The translations under genes and the position numbers were made by a program. A stretch of 60,000 nucleotides of DNA from Prorocentrum cordatum (Eukaryota > Sar > Dinophyceae > Prorocentrales > Prorocentraceae): NCBI GenBank assembly GCA_963575745.1, contig CAUYUJ010014338.1, positions 431,501 to 491,500 on the forward strand, given 5' to 3'. Positions 10,650 to 21,452 of this stretch are shown here, piece after piece. The number at the start of each line of letters is the position of its first letter. Position 1 is the stretch's first letter. The notes under the pieces are model-generated. The model made no database searches. It was not told the origin of the DNA and saw only the letters and a program-made list of their open reading frames with translations.

Positions 10650-11058
10650 AGGGCCAGACCAATGACCAGCAGCACGCCCCTGCCCGCGCCCGCTGCGCGA
10701 CGTCGAACCTGCATCCGAGGAGGGGGAGCCCGTGTCGTGCCTGCCTCGGGCAACCCTGCGGCGACGTCCAGCGTGCCCCTCCCTGCCGTCCCGACCCCCG
10801 CGCTTGCCAGCTCACACGGACTCCTGCGAGGCGAAGTTGTGGCAGGCGTCGATGGCGGCGGCGTCCTGGGACGAGAGCACGTGCACGGAGGAGGCCGCCA
10901 TGCGGTGGAGAGGTGGTGCGATCGAGCCGACAAAAACGGGAAACGCCTCTGTTTACCCGCCGTCCCGAGCGCAGGGAGCGCGAGCGAGAAGCGTCGCCAG
11001 ACTTCAAGAAGTCTCGCCTGCCGCGGTATCCACTTCGCTCCCAAAGGGAAACTCGCAT

Positions 11059-11080
11059 CTTGAGCCAACACGGCTACGGA
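11059..11080 (-). other. dinoSL relic at LINE A 5' end
   Basis: Minus strand 11080-11059 matches the 22-nt leader at 20 positions; the two differences are in the central ATTTT run. It is followed at once by ATGCGAG and preceded by a (TCC)n tract on the same strand. Confidence 0.8.
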
Positions 11081-11345
11081 GGAGGAGGATGAGGAGGAGG
11101 ATGAGGAGGAGGAGGGGGGAGGAGGAGGAGGAGGAGGAGAAGGGGGAGGATGAGGAGTGGGAGGCGGAGGAGGAGGAAGAGGAGGAGGAGGAGGCGGCGG
11201 AGTGTGCTCGCTCCCGGCCACAGAACGACGGCGCGCCGCAGAACCGCGACGCTGCTAGGAAGAGGAGAAGGAGGAGGAGGAGGAGGAGGAGGAGGCGGAG
11301 GAGGAGGAGGAGGAGAAGGAGGAGGAGGAGGAGGAGGAGAAATAT
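11081..11345. repeat. (GGA)n-rich purine array
   Basis: An impure GGA/GAG trinucleotide array broken by a short unique segment at about 11190-11260. Charged or Pro/Ser-rich frames across it are repeat translations. Confidence 0.85.
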
Positions 11346-11640
11346 TGGCGGCACCGACCTCTTTGGCTTGTTTGCTTAGCCCTCTGGAAGCCGCCGGGGG
11401 GCCATGGCCAGACCTCAGGGAGAAGAGGACCTCTGGGGACCTCCTGCGGGGGCCTTTGGAGAACACGCGCGGCCAGGGGAGGGGACGGGAAGGGCTGGAG
11501 AAGGGAGGGGGCCGCCTGCGACGTCCGCCCTCGTGGGGACGAGGCCGTGAGCAAGTCACGCCTGGAACTTCGGGCCCCGTTTGAGGCGTGATTATGCGAC
11601 CCGTCTCGATTCGCCACGGCGCAGGAAAGCCACCGCCGCT

Positions 11641-11744
11641 GCCGACGACGACGACGACGACTACCACGACGATCGCGATGACAAGGACATTGGCAACGAC
11701 GACGACGACGCCGACGCCGACGCCGACGCCGACGACGGCGGCAA

Positions 11745-11796
<52 letters not shown>

Positions 11797-11822
11797 AATT
11801 ACGACGACGACGACGGCAATGA
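11641..11822. repeat. (GAC)n / (ACG)n trinucleotide array
   Basis: GACGAC runs interleaved with GCC and GGCAAT variants. Poly-Asp or poly-Thr readings of it are not evidence of a gene. The flank at 11346-11640 is unique GC-rich DNA with no recognisable feature. Confidence 0.85.
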
Positions 11823-11999
11823 CAAGTACGATCGGATGTCAAGAGTCCCCTGCCCACCTCGGCGTGTGAGCAGATCTCCTGGAGGAGGTTGTCGCGCAAG
11901 AACACCTGGAAGTTGCGGCCAACCTTGCCGTGATGGCCTCGGAGGATGTGGGTCCGCGGGGGCTGGCTCAGCATGCAATTGCTCGTGGCGATGAGGTTC

Positions 12000-12333
12000 C
12001 CTCCTTCTCCTCGTCCCCCTCATACCCTCCCCCCATCCCTCCCCCGTCCTCCTCATCATCCCTCCTTCGCCTCCTCTTCCTCCTGAACAGGAAACATCTA
12101 TTTCACAGACGGTCCACGTCTCCGCGTTTCTCACCCCACCTCCACCTCCTCCTTGCCATCTTCCCTCATTCCCAACAATCCTTTGGTGTGGGTCCTCGTT
12201 TTGAAGAGACACCGCCCCGCGTCACTTCTCCCACTGCCCCCTCCCCCCTCCTCCTCCTCCTCCTCCACCTCCTCCTCCTCCTCCTCCTCCTCCTCCTCCT
12301 CCTCCTCCTCCTCCTCCTCCTCCTCCTCCCCCT
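12000..12333. repeat. Pyrimidine tract with (CTC)n core
   Basis: CT-rich sequence leading to a nearly pure (CTC)n run at about 12248-12330. No gene. Confidence 0.8.
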
Positions 12334-12345
12334 CCTTGCCTCTGC

Positions 12346-12835
12346 CCTCCGAACGTCCATTCCGGCACACCCCCCACACGTTTCGTGGCCCCATAGGAAG
12401 CTCCACCGATGGCCCCAATGGCCGCGTCCGAATGCGGTTCCCCGCCCACCGCGCGTGCACTTCGGCACACCCCTCACACGTTTCGTGGCCCCATAGGAAG
12501 CTCCACCGAAGGCCCCAATGGCCGCGTCCGCATCCGGTTCCCCGCCCACTGCGCGTCCACTTCGGCACATCCCTCACACGCTTCGTGGCCCCATAGGGGG
12601 GCTCTACCGAAGTTCCCAACGGCCGCGTCCGCACGCGGTTCCCCGCCCACCGCCCGTCCATTTCGGCACACCGGTCACCCGTTTCGTGGCCCGTAGGGAG
12701 CTCCACCGAAGGCCTCAGCGGCCGCGTCCGCATCCGGTTCCCCGCCGACCGCGCGTCCATGTCAGCACATCCCTCACAAATTTCGTGGCCCCATAGGGAG
12801 CTCCACCGAAAGCCCCAATGGCCGCGTCCGCAGGA
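12346..12835. repeat. Five-copy 100-bp satellite
   Basis: Anchors TTTCGTGGCCC lie at 12381, 12481, 12581 (first base changed), 12682 and 12781, giving periods of 99-101 bp. Each unit contains CTCCACCGAAGGCC and GGCCGCGTCCGCATCCGG-like blocks. The period is not a multiple of three, so it is not a coding repeat, although one minus frame stays open through it. Confidence 0.85.
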
Positions 12836-13814
12836 CAAGGGCCCCCCTCTGGATCCCCGAAAGTGGGCAAACATGTGATCTTGAGGATGGGGTGTCAGAG
12901 GTCTATCCCGCCTCGCCAATGTTTCCTGCGGGGCCCTCGGTCGTCTTCGATCTTGGCTATATAATTGCTCCACGAGGGCAAATACATGCGAGTCGGACCC
13001 GTTTTTCGCCCCATGGGAGAGCGGCGCTTTGACCTCAGCAAGGCCACCACCCACCCCAGAACACGAGGAGGTTGGGGCGGCGGCGCGCGGGTTGCCCAGA
13101 ACGATGACACTTGTTTGAACTCTCATTCGAGGGGTGAGGCCCCGCCGAGACCTCCTGGCTGGTCACCCGCCTGCTGATTCCACTTGCTGAAGGTGACGTC
13201 GAGCAGGTCAGTGGCCTCCTGCAGGAGGTCGCCTCCTAGTGCGCGGTGCGAGCATCCAGTTTGTAGAAGAATGCGTTGACGCCTGGCCCCGCGCGGCGAG
13301 AGCCCGGAGGTTCCATCTGGGGCCCGATCAAGGGCGCAGAGGGCAACCTCTGGCTCTTCTAGGGAACTTCAACGAGGATGTCCTCTGCGATCTTCCCAGA
13401 AGCGATACGAACTGGTCTGCGGGGCCCAAGGGCAACCATCGCGTCGGCTGTCAGCTCCCTGACCAAAGTGTCGAAGGCCTTGTGAATCACGGCGAAGCCG
13501 ACGGCGAGGAAGGCCATATTGCAGCCAGCGACGGCGGCGCAGTCTAGGAACGTCAACAGGGGCCCTGGCGAGGCATCGGAGAAGGTGAAGAGGGAAGCCC
13601 CAGGAGACTGTTTCAGGCCAGACGTCGATGCCCGCGCCAAAAATGCACGGGAACCCCCTCTTGGATACCTCATCCCCGAAACGTCCTAGGATGGCGATGC
13701 GCCTGGGCGAAAGCCCCTCGGAGTCGCGGGAGTGCCCTGCATGTGCCCCAAGGGGATCTGGGCCTCGAAGTTGCAGAACAACCCAGAGAAACCCATGTCA
13801 AAATGTCAGCCTCA
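12836..13814. other. Unique sequence without recognised gene
   Basis: Open frames of about 100 codons exist on both strands (13239-13547 plus, 13673-13359 minus). I see no family motif in either and cannot choose between strands. Confidence 0.4.
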
Positions 13815-13853
13815 GCCGTGAGCGTCTCCAGCATGGCTGGAGACGCTCACGGC
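13815..13853. repeat. Perfect 18-bp inverted repeat, 3-nt loop
   Basis: GCCGTGAGCGTCTCCAGC at 13815-13832 pairs exactly with 13836-13853 around an ATG loop. It lies about 70 bp upstream of the recognisable LINE B sequence. It is too long to be chance in a single hairpin; its role is unknown. Confidence 0.8.
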
Positions 13854-13920
13854 GACTGGCCATTGGGGGCAGATTCGGAAGCTTCGGAAGGGCGCGACAC
13901 GGCAGCAATGCAGGCTCTGC

Positions 13921-15628
13921 GACGCCAACAAGCAAGTCGTCGACAGCGACCAGCGAGCCAACATCCTGACCGAACACCTAGAACAAATTCAATGGGCTGT
14001 GCGACCGACCGCTGCCTTGCTGGACACCTCGCCCATCCACGGGGAGCCCATGATTAACCTGGGCGTGATCACTGACGCTGAAGTCCGGCAAGCCGCCCGG
14101 AAATTGAAACGAGGCAGGGCTGGTGGCATTGACGAGGTGCCGCCTGAATTCTGGAAAGCGGCAACCGAGGATGGCACGCCCACGATGGAGTGAATTATTC
14201 GCTTCTGCGACCTGGCGTGGTCCCAAGAGGCAGTTCCGCAGGCCTGGCACATATCGAAAGTTCGGATGATATGGGAACCCAGCGCTGTGCGATAATTATC
14301 GACCCATCAGTCTTCTGCCGATCGGGTATAACATCTTCGCCGCCATCCTCCTGCAGAGACTCCAGAGAGCGGGTGCCGAGGATCGCAGATGGAAAACGCA
14401 ATTAGGATTCGGAACGCAGCGCGGGACTGCAGACGCAATCTTCGTCGCCCGCCGCATCTTGGAGGACGCATGGTCCACGATGGGAGGACTAACCATGTTC
14501 CTCGCGCTGGACTGGGCAAAGGCGTTCGATTATGTTTCCCCGGGCGCACTGGTCACATCGCTTCTCAGGTTCGGCTGCCCATGCAAATTTGCACGCATGG
14601 TTGGGTCAATCTACGAAAACCGTTCTTTTGTAGTTGCAGACTTTGGGCGGACATCTTCGGGGCATCGGCAACATTATGGTATCTGCCAAGCATGCCCGCT
14701 GTCGCCCTTCTTGTTCACAATCGCAATGTCCACGCTGCTCACAGACGCTTACAAACTGCTGCGCAAGAAGCTCGGCGATGACACTCTGCTCATCGATAGT
14801 GACCCGACAATACTCCAGGAGTTGATGCACAGCATAGAGCAATGCGGAGCACATTATGGGCTGCAGTTCGATTGGAAGAAATTTGAGTTCATGGGCGTCA
14901 GATCCGCCGCTGGCATACTGAACAATGAGGGGGTGCCGTTCGATAACAAGCAATCGCTCATTTATCTTGGTACATCTCTGTCTGCCGACGGCAGGGTCGG
15001 GACTGAACTCGGCCGCCGTTTAGGGGGAGCAGCGAAAGACTTCAAGACACTTGATTACATTTGGTCGCATTCCAGACTCAGCAGGGCGCAGGAGATTCGC
15101 ATAGTCAACGCTTGCAATGTGTCGAAGCTGACATACTCATTGTTTGCCGCATGCTTGAACAAAGCGGAGCGGCGGAGGCTCGATAATTTTCAGAACCGCT
15201 GTTTACGGAGGATTTGCCATGTACCGCCAACCTACATGAGTCGAGTGTCCAACGCTGCTGTGCTCGAGATCGCTTCTGAAGAGCAGCTCAGCGAAGGACT
15301 CGCCAGAAGACAGATGATTTTCATGGCGGAGTTGGCCAGGCGACCAGCGGATGACCCCGCGAGGTGCTCGGTGTTTGAACCAGGCACCATGCAGCTGCGC
15401 AGGCCGACCAGTCCGCGGAAACGAGGCAGACCCCGACAGACGTGGGGGCATCTCGTAATGCGCGATTGCATTGAAGTTGCCGGCTCTCACACGCGCGCCT
15501 CGCTGACTATTTCCGCCCAGAGGGCGGTGCAGCGCGCGAGTGGGAGTTGGCTGTCAGAAGCCAGAGAGGATGCTGAAGGCATCTGGATGTTCTCCATGTT
15601 TTTATCCTGCTCACGCACCATCTGGTGA
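13921..15628 (+). pseudogene. LINE B reverse transcriptase, 5'-truncated and broken
   Basis: The recognisable protein starts near 13921 in frame 1 with a finger region (DSDQRANILTEHLEQIQW, then ARKLKRGRAGGIDEVPPEFW). An in-frame TGA interrupts it at 14191-14193, and a frameshift near 14285 moves it to the frame that stays open to 15628. That frame has CDNYRPISLLPIGYN, motif A FLALDWAKAFDYV (about 14500), motif B GICQACPLSPFLFT (about 14680; usually QGCPLSP), motif C LGDDTLLID (about 14780; usually YADD), then YLGTSLSADG and a thumb with RRICHVPPTYM. The C-terminus has the K/R-rich PRKRGRPRQTWG. The endonuclease part is missing upstream. The motifs are clear, and the stop plus frameshift make it a pseudogene. 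Confidence 0.88.
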
Positions 15629-15636
15629 ACGGCTCT

Positions 15637-15655
15637 ACCTGACCTGACCTGACCC
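15637..15655 (+). repeat. (ACCTG)n tail downstream of LINE B
   Basis: Three ACCTG units plus a partial one lie nine bases after the LINE B stop codon. A short tandem repeat at this place is typical of the 3' end of LINEs that lack poly(A). 15656-15820 shows nothing further. Confidence 0.55.
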
Positions 15656-15823
15656 ACTAAGCCTCCACGTGGCCCTCAACTGGGATAGCGCCACCTCCAG
15701 AGCCCCTCCCGCTTTACGGCGCAGCGGCAGAAGTCTCGAAGACACGCCAACCTTGGCGCTGAATCAGAAACCTGGCGAAGGCGGGCAAACCCGCGGCCGC
15801 TAAAACGGAGCTCCGGGACTGTA

Positions 15824-16290
15824 TTATACTTTTCCTTTTCTCAGGGAGGCAGCCCATTTACGATTTGGCGCGCTGAGTTTGGTCCCAGGAATATGTTTGT
15901 CCTTCCAGGAAGACCGTTTCAGCAGCCGCGGATTCGCCAGCCCTCGCCCATCTTCCGACGGAAGCTGGCCCTGAATCCGCTGGGAACGCCCCTGGATGAT
16001 ACGGTGCTCCTGGGCAACGATGACATCTGACGACTGAGCCACAATGGGGAAATATTTGTTTCCTGCTCTGGCCCGCGAGTCGACGTTGCTGGAAGTGATG
16101 GAGAGGGGCCCCCTCTTCCAGCAGGTCGCGCATGCAGAAGCGGGTCTCCCGAAGGGGCGCGGGCGGGGTCCACCGCCGCGCGGTGGGCGAACAGCGAGAA
16201 GTTGCCCACCAGCATGCCGACGACGTAGCAATTGGAGCCCTCCAGCCAATGTGTCGCGAAGGTAAGCGCACTTGGCCTTGATCTCGTCAC
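15824..16290 (-). pseudogene. LINE endonuclease N-terminal fragment
   Basis: On the minus strand the frame reads SITSSNVDSRARAGNKYF, then AQSSDVIVAQEHRIIQG and GRGLANPRL. The NVxS start and the DVIVAQEHR block match the first part of APE-type LINE endonucleases (the E of QEH is the metal-binding Glu). No GDFN or SDH motif follows, because the unit is cut at about 15824. Upstream in the same frame (CAYLRDTLAGGLQLL) is likely ORF linker. It is an isolated scrap next to, and opposite in strand to, LINE B. Confidence 0.5.
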
Positions 16291-16499
16291 GCGTTGCTGG
16301 TTTGATGGCGCGAATCACGTCGCGCCACCGATCCACCCCCAGAAAAAAAAAACTGATATTGCCACGAACCCCGACCTGAAAATAGAGGTGGGGATGATTG
16401 GTGAGAGCGGCAGGGACATGGAAGGAGTGGCCTGTTGTGGGCTTGATTAGATGACGGGGAAGACGTCCGACGAAGAAATATGTATAATCGTGGTCGGTC

Positions 16500-17215
16500 T
16501 CTCGGGGGCTTCTGGGAGACTGTTTTGAGGCCTCTTGGGGGTAGTTTTGGGGCATCATTTGGTCTTTTGGACGCCTATTGGGGCCTCTGGGGGGCCTCTT
16601 GGGCGCTTCTTGGGGCCTTTGGGGGCCTCTTGGGGAATCCTGGGGCTCTCTTGAGGCAGAAGGCTCGAATTTTCGGTTCCTGCTCCTGCTCTTGGGCCCC
16701 TCTTGGTGCCGTCTTGGGGCCCTCTTGGACCGTCTTGGGCGCTTCTTGGGCCGTCTTGGGGCCCTCTTGGGCAGTCTTGGGGCCCTCTTGGGGGCCTCTT
16801 GGGCCGTCTTGGGGCAATCTTGGAGGCTTCGTGGGCCGTCTTGGAGCGTCGGAAAGCCGAAAAGGCGCGAAGTCCAAACCTTTCAGAAACCTTCGTAAAA
16901 TTGTTGATTTTCACCTCTTGGGGCTCTCTTGGGCGGCTAATTGGAGGCCTCTTGGGGCGTCTTGGCGGACTCTTGGGCCATCTTGGGCCCATCTTGGGCT
17001 GTCTTGACCGCTCAGTCGGCGACTCGTTACCCTCGTGGGTCATCTTGCGGACTCTCTTGGAGCCGCCCGTGCCTCCCAGAAGCGCGTCTGCAGAAATACG
17101 GCCGTCTTCCGCCGGCGTTCTGCGCGTGTCCGGGGCCCTGTCCTGGGGGGTCCCCCCCCAGACCCCCCTAGGGGGACACTAAACGGGAACGCCTCCGCCA
17201 GGTCGGGGAAAAAAT
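16500..17215. repeat. Long dispersed mosaic repeat, copy 2
   Basis: Its clearest array (about 16690-16830) has CTTGG boxes spaced 11, 10, 11, 10, 11, 10, 11, 11, 10 and 11 bases. It then has GGAAAGCCGAAAAGGCGCG, an AT-richer core and the terminal module ending CGCCAGGTCGGGGAAAAAA. A perfect 8-bp hairpin (TAGACCCC / GGGGTCTA, 17224-17243) follows. Confidence 0.75.
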
Positions 17216-17319
17216 GGCCGGGATAGACCCCCGGAGGGGTCTAAAGACCGAGGTTGGGCGGATTTTTGTCGTCGTTGGGGTTGCCTGCCAGAGTCGTCCG
17301 GAGAAAATAGTCGTCGAAG

Positions 17320-18230
17320 AACCGCTGTGCGCTTTGGAGGTGAGCTCAGCACGCGGCCATGCGAGTCAGGAGGTGAGCTCAGCACGTCTCCACGCGAGCC
17401 ACAGCGAAGGGGGGGGCGCGGGTTGACAGGACGGGCGAGAGCATTGAGTTTGGGGGCTCTGGAGGCTCCCGGAGGCTCTCAGGTTACGACAGCTGTGCTG
17501 AGGACGTCTGCGGCGGTGGTGGAGCCTCCTGGGGGCACGAGGGCCCAGTTGGGGAACTCATGCACAGCAGTCCACAAAGGAAGGCAGCGGAATACTAGTG
17601 GGGCGTCTTGGAGGTGAGCTCAGCACGCGACCATGCGAGCCACGAAGTGAGCTCAGCACGTTTCCATGCGAGCCACTGGGAGGAGGGGGTCGCGGGTGGA
17701 CATGGCGAGCGGGCAGAGGGAGTGTGAGGGCTGTGCTCAAAAACAGGCGGCGGAAGAAATGATGATGTGTCTTGGAGGCGAGCTCAGCACGCTACCATGC
17801 GAGTCACGAGGTGAGCTCAGCACGCTTCCATGCGAGCCACCGGGAGGCGGGGAGTCGCGGGTTGACATGGCGAGGGAGGAGTGGGAGTTAGAGGACTCTT
17901 GAGGCTCTGGAGGCTCCTGGGGGGAGCCAGGATTGGACAAGTTGCGTGAGCTCAGCACGTGTCCATGCGAGCCACAGCGAAGGGGGGGCGCGGGTTCACA
18001 GGATCGGCCGACTTGCGGTTTTTGGGGGCCGTATGCGGCCGTGTTGAGGCCTTCGGGGGATTCCCTGGGGAGCGATGTGGGGATCTGAAAGGTCGCTTGG
18101 GGTTCCTGTGCCAAAGATGCTCAGAGAGAAAGGTGGCGGAAGAAACGACGGTGCGTCTTGAAGGTGAGCGCAACACGCGACCATGCGAGTCCGGAGGCGA
18201 GCTCAGCACGTTTCCATGCCAGACCAGCAG
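17320..18230. repeat. Paired GTGAGCTCAGCACG repeat, cluster 3
   Basis: Pairs near 17338/17371, 17612/17647, 17780/17811 and 18163/18194, and a single copy near 17946, all with CATGCGAGCCAC or CATGCGAGTCA halves. Between pairs are GGGTTGACATGGCGAG-like linkers and helical-period repeat. No gene. Confidence 0.7.
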
Positions 18231-18236
18231 AGGATG

Positions 18237-19030
18237 GGTTCCCGTGTTGTCCGTTTGCCGCTGTGACGCTGTGTCGAGGCGCCTCCAGCCGTCCTGGGGC
18301 TCGGTGGGGGAGTCCTGGGGCCCTCTTGGGTGCTACTGGGGGCTCCCTGGAGGCCTCTTGAGGCTCCTTGGGGTTCCTTTGGGGGCCTCTTGGGCGCCTC
18401 TTGGGGCCTCTTGAAGGTTCCTGGGGCGGAAAACCCTGAAAATGGGCCGCTGCCTCCGCTCCGGGGGCGCTCTTGGGGCGTCCCTGGGGCTCTTCGGAGA
18501 CCGTCTTGGAGGCCTTTTGGGTCGTCTTGAGGGCCTATTCGGCCGTCTGGGCGCTCTCTTGGGGGTCTCTGAGGGCGTCTTGGGGCGATCTTTGGGGCCT
18601 CTTGGGCTGTCTTGGAAAGGCGGGAAGCCGAAAAGACGAAACCCCCAGAAACCTTCAAATTCCTAAGGAAAAGCTAATTATGATTTTGGACGCTACGGGC
18701 TCTCCTGAAGGGCCTGTTGGAGGCCTCTCGTGGCGTCTGTGGGGCTCCTTGGGTCGTCGGGACGCCATCCTGGGCGTCTTGTGCCGCCGTTTCGGCGACT
18801 GGAAGCCTTCTTGGTCCATCTTGTGGGCCATCTTGGGGCCGTCCGTGCCTCGTGGAAGAGCGTCTGCAGAAATCGGGCCGTGAGCGGCCGCCGAGCGGCC
18901 GTCTTCCGCCGACTTCCGCCGACTCCCGCCGGCGTTCCGCCCGTGGCCGCGGCCCTGTCCAGGGGGGTCCCCCCCAGACCCCCCCAGGGGGACACTAAAC
19001 GGGAACCCCTCCGCCAGGTCGGGGAAAAAC
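18237..19030. repeat. Long dispersed mosaic repeat, copy 3
   Basis: It opens with the TTCCCGTGTTGTCCGTTTG module and carries the array, GGGAAGCCGAAAAGACGAA, the AT-richer core (about 18640-18690) and the terminal module (18897-19030). The terminal module differs from copy 1 by an extra CGACTTCC-type expansion. Confidence 0.75.
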
Positions 19031-19246
19031 TCGAGGTCCCCTATGTAGACAGTCCGACTCAGGGAGAAACGTTTGTCGCCCTTGCTGGTCGACCCTTTGG
19101 GCTTGCCATCAGCCTTGTCACCAGCGTAGCAACCCAGGGTGTCGCGGGCTCCATCGGAGAAAGAACGCGGTTCCCGTCGACCCCGCCCCAATCCACGTCC
19201 ACGGACGCATCGGGGCCCACGAGGTGCATGCCCATCCTCTGGTTCC

Positions 19247-19366
19247 TCTTTCTCCTCTTTCTCCTCCTCCTCCTCCTCCTCCTCCTCCTCCACCTCCACC
19301 TCCTGTTCCTCCTCCTCCTCCTCCTCCTCCTCCTCCTCCTCCTCCTCCTCCTCCCCCTCCTTCCCC
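19247..19366. repeat. (CTC)n array
   Basis: Nearly pure CTC/CTT array with a CACCTCCACCTCC interruption. Confidence 0.9.
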
Positions 19367-19410
19367 TAATCTTCAGCACCGTCAGCATCGCGATCATCGC
19401 GCCTGAGGTC

Positions 19411-20009
19411 TCAATTACACCCGCGGCTGGCATCGTCCACAAGGTTGCCGCGGATGAAAACACACTCGGCCCATTGATGCAATCGTCGCCCGTGGGCGAT
19501 CTTCGGCGCGGAGCGCGTCAGGTCGTTCAGATGCGCGCCCGCGCTGTTGCCCTTGATCAGCGCGCGCCCGCGCTGGCCCCAGAGGCGCGAGCGCACCCAG
19601 TTGAACGAGCCGCGAAGCGTCGAGCCGTCCGCTGCCGTCGCCATCCCTGAAGTCCATCGGGGGCGGATCAAGGACAGCAGCATGTCTACTCTGACCTCGC
19701 AGAGCCAAGCTATCGCAGCCAGGCCCAATCGGCGAGCCAAGTAGGCGGAGGCACTCGCTGGGTGGCTCGCCGTTGCCCCTGTCGCACCTCCAGCGAGAGA
19801 AATCCATCATCTCTAACGCAGAGCGTGCCTGGCAGAACGTTCAGGCTCGATGCCCCGCGTGTCATCAGAGCATGACAAATGGAAAACCAAGGTGGCCAGG
19901 CATACCCTTGCAAAGTGACGGCTAAAATTATGACGCTACGCGAACTTCGTCTGAGCAGCCTTGTCGCCGAAGGCCCCTCCCAACGGACTTGCCCGCTGAG
20001 CCCGCTCAA
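19411..20009 (-). pseudogene. Unrecognised coding remnant
   Basis: Two overlapping minus frames (20009-19710 and 19740-19411) join through one frameshift into a continuous-looking protein. It runs through LPGTLCVRDDGFLSLEVRQ and WLCEVRVDMLLSLIRPRW to LWGQRGRALIKGN and LHQWAECVFIRGNLVDDASR. The shared WLAxWAWLR / LGLAAIAWLCE overlap supports the join. Codon use and balanced composition look like real protein, unlike neighbouring repeat frames. I do not recognise it. Given its surroundings it is probably a retroelement fragment. It lies upstream (minus sense) of long repeat copy 3, as LINE A does for copy 1. Confidence 0.35.
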
Positions 20010-21450
20010 ATTGGGGATCCCATCGAGTTCGCATCGGCGCGCGGCGTGCTGTCCACGGGGGGGCCTGCAGGAGTGCCGGCTTCCCAGTCGATGCGGAAGC
20101 CTTGGGGGCGCGCGCTGCCAGGGGGGTCATCTCGCGGGATGCGCGCGGCGGCGCGCGCTGGATACCATGTCTCGCCCAGCGTGACGGCGTCGTTTCCCCC
20201 GGGCGCCTTCCGCCCTGACGTGGCGCGACGTCGCCGCGCGCGCCGCCCTCCATGAGATCCCACTTGGGCCATCGGCGGGCCGGGCATGCGCTTTCGGGGC
20301 CCAGTCCCGCGAGCTCGCTGGGCCCTTCGCAGTGCCCCATCGGCATCTCAGCTGGCGTCTTCTCCCGCGCTTCCACGTTGAGGGGGTCGCCCCTGGAGCC
20401 GCGCGCGCCCCGGGCCGCGCGCTCGCCCCAGTCTCGCGGGCGCGCGATCCACTCCCATCGTCGCCGCCCCCGCGTTGCGGCCGACGCTAAAAGCCCCGCC
20501 CGGCGGGGCATCTCCTGAGCATTTTCCTAGGGTGGAGAGCTCAGGGTCCAGTCCATATGGGCTTGCGCACCTCGAAAATCAAGCCGTCTTGTGATTGACC
20601 TTTTGCAGATTCCTTCGGAAATCTGTCGAAACGGCATTTCGCATTTCACCCTTTTCCCTCCGGCCAAAGAAAAAGCTCGGATCTCCCAAGCGCGGATTCC
20701 CGCGCCTCAGCCGGGCGACAATCTGCGCGGCTGTAGTTGGCGCGATTTCCCATCGACTCTAGCCGGGAATGATAAATGCACGTGGCCGGTTGCTTTGCTG
20801 ACGTCGGGGCGCAGCTTTCCGGCGCCGCTGCCGGGGGCTCTAGAGACGCCGAGCAGCGTCGCACACGGGCCGCATCTGCGCCTCTCGCTAGATTCGCAAA
20901 TCTTAACAACTGCCGAACACGCCGCCGGCGGCCTGGACCCAAAAGCCTGGTATCGACGGAGGGGCAAGAGCTGGGCGCTGCAGATAAGGCGCCATCTCGA
21001 GGAACGGCTCCGGCCCGCAGCCTTGCTGGAGGCTCGAAGAATGTGCCCCGCGGCTGTTCGCAACGCGCCTGCGCGAGCCCTATGCGGGCCCTCGGTCGGC
21101 GCCGGCTAGGTTGCTCGACGACGCCCGTCTGCGGTGTCTCGCCCACCACTGCCTGCAGGCGGGCCCCGCCAACCAGCGCGGAACGTTTGAGGCATATGGC
21201 GCGACCAAGGCTGTCATTCGACAACGCGCTTGAGTGGGGCAGATCAGGGCAGCCCGCCCCGGCCACGTTGCTCTGTCTGGGGCTGGCCTCTGTAAGTCGC
21301 CGCGGCCCGGCGGGGCGGTGCTTGGCGCTTCAATTCCTGGCCCCGCGCCCAATGTAGTCGCGCTCGCGCAGGCCCGGGCATGCGTCTGCAGACTCCCAGC
21401 AGCCCATAGCCTTATCGTAGAAAGGGCGCCAGCGCCCCCCGTCTTCTTGT
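20010..21450. other. GC-rich stretch without a supported gene
   Basis: Frames are open on several strands because of high GC. None shows a motif I can name. Confidence 0.4.
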
Positions 21451-21452
21451 TT

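Larger units (their letters stand above)
6700..11058 (-). mobile_element. LINE A: degenerate non-LTR retrotransposon with 5' dinoSL
   Basis: Minus-strand fragments in the expected order for an APE-type LINE, interrupted by frameshifts: a coiled-coil ORF1 (10649-9560), endonuclease (9500-8940), a linker region (8940-7900) and reverse transcriptase (7800-6730). The dinoSL at 11080-11059 ends one base before an ATG (MRVSLWERSGY), so it marks the 5' end of the copied RNA. The 3' side joins long dispersed repeat copy 1. No single frame covers the element, so it is inactive. Confidence 0.75.

Noticed and set aside
10379-11974. Charged or Pro/Leu-rich frames across 11.0-11.9 kb
   Set aside because: Translations of (GGA)n and (GAC)n arrays; no non-repeat domain.
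12131-13126. 331-codon minus frame over the 100-bp satellite
   Set aside because: The period is not a multiple of three, so consecutive units are read in different phases; it is open by composition.
16555-17043. Pro/Gln-rich minus-strand proteins over the mosaic repeat
   Set aside because: The 21-bp dimer keeps frames open; the same peptide pattern appears wherever the repeat does.
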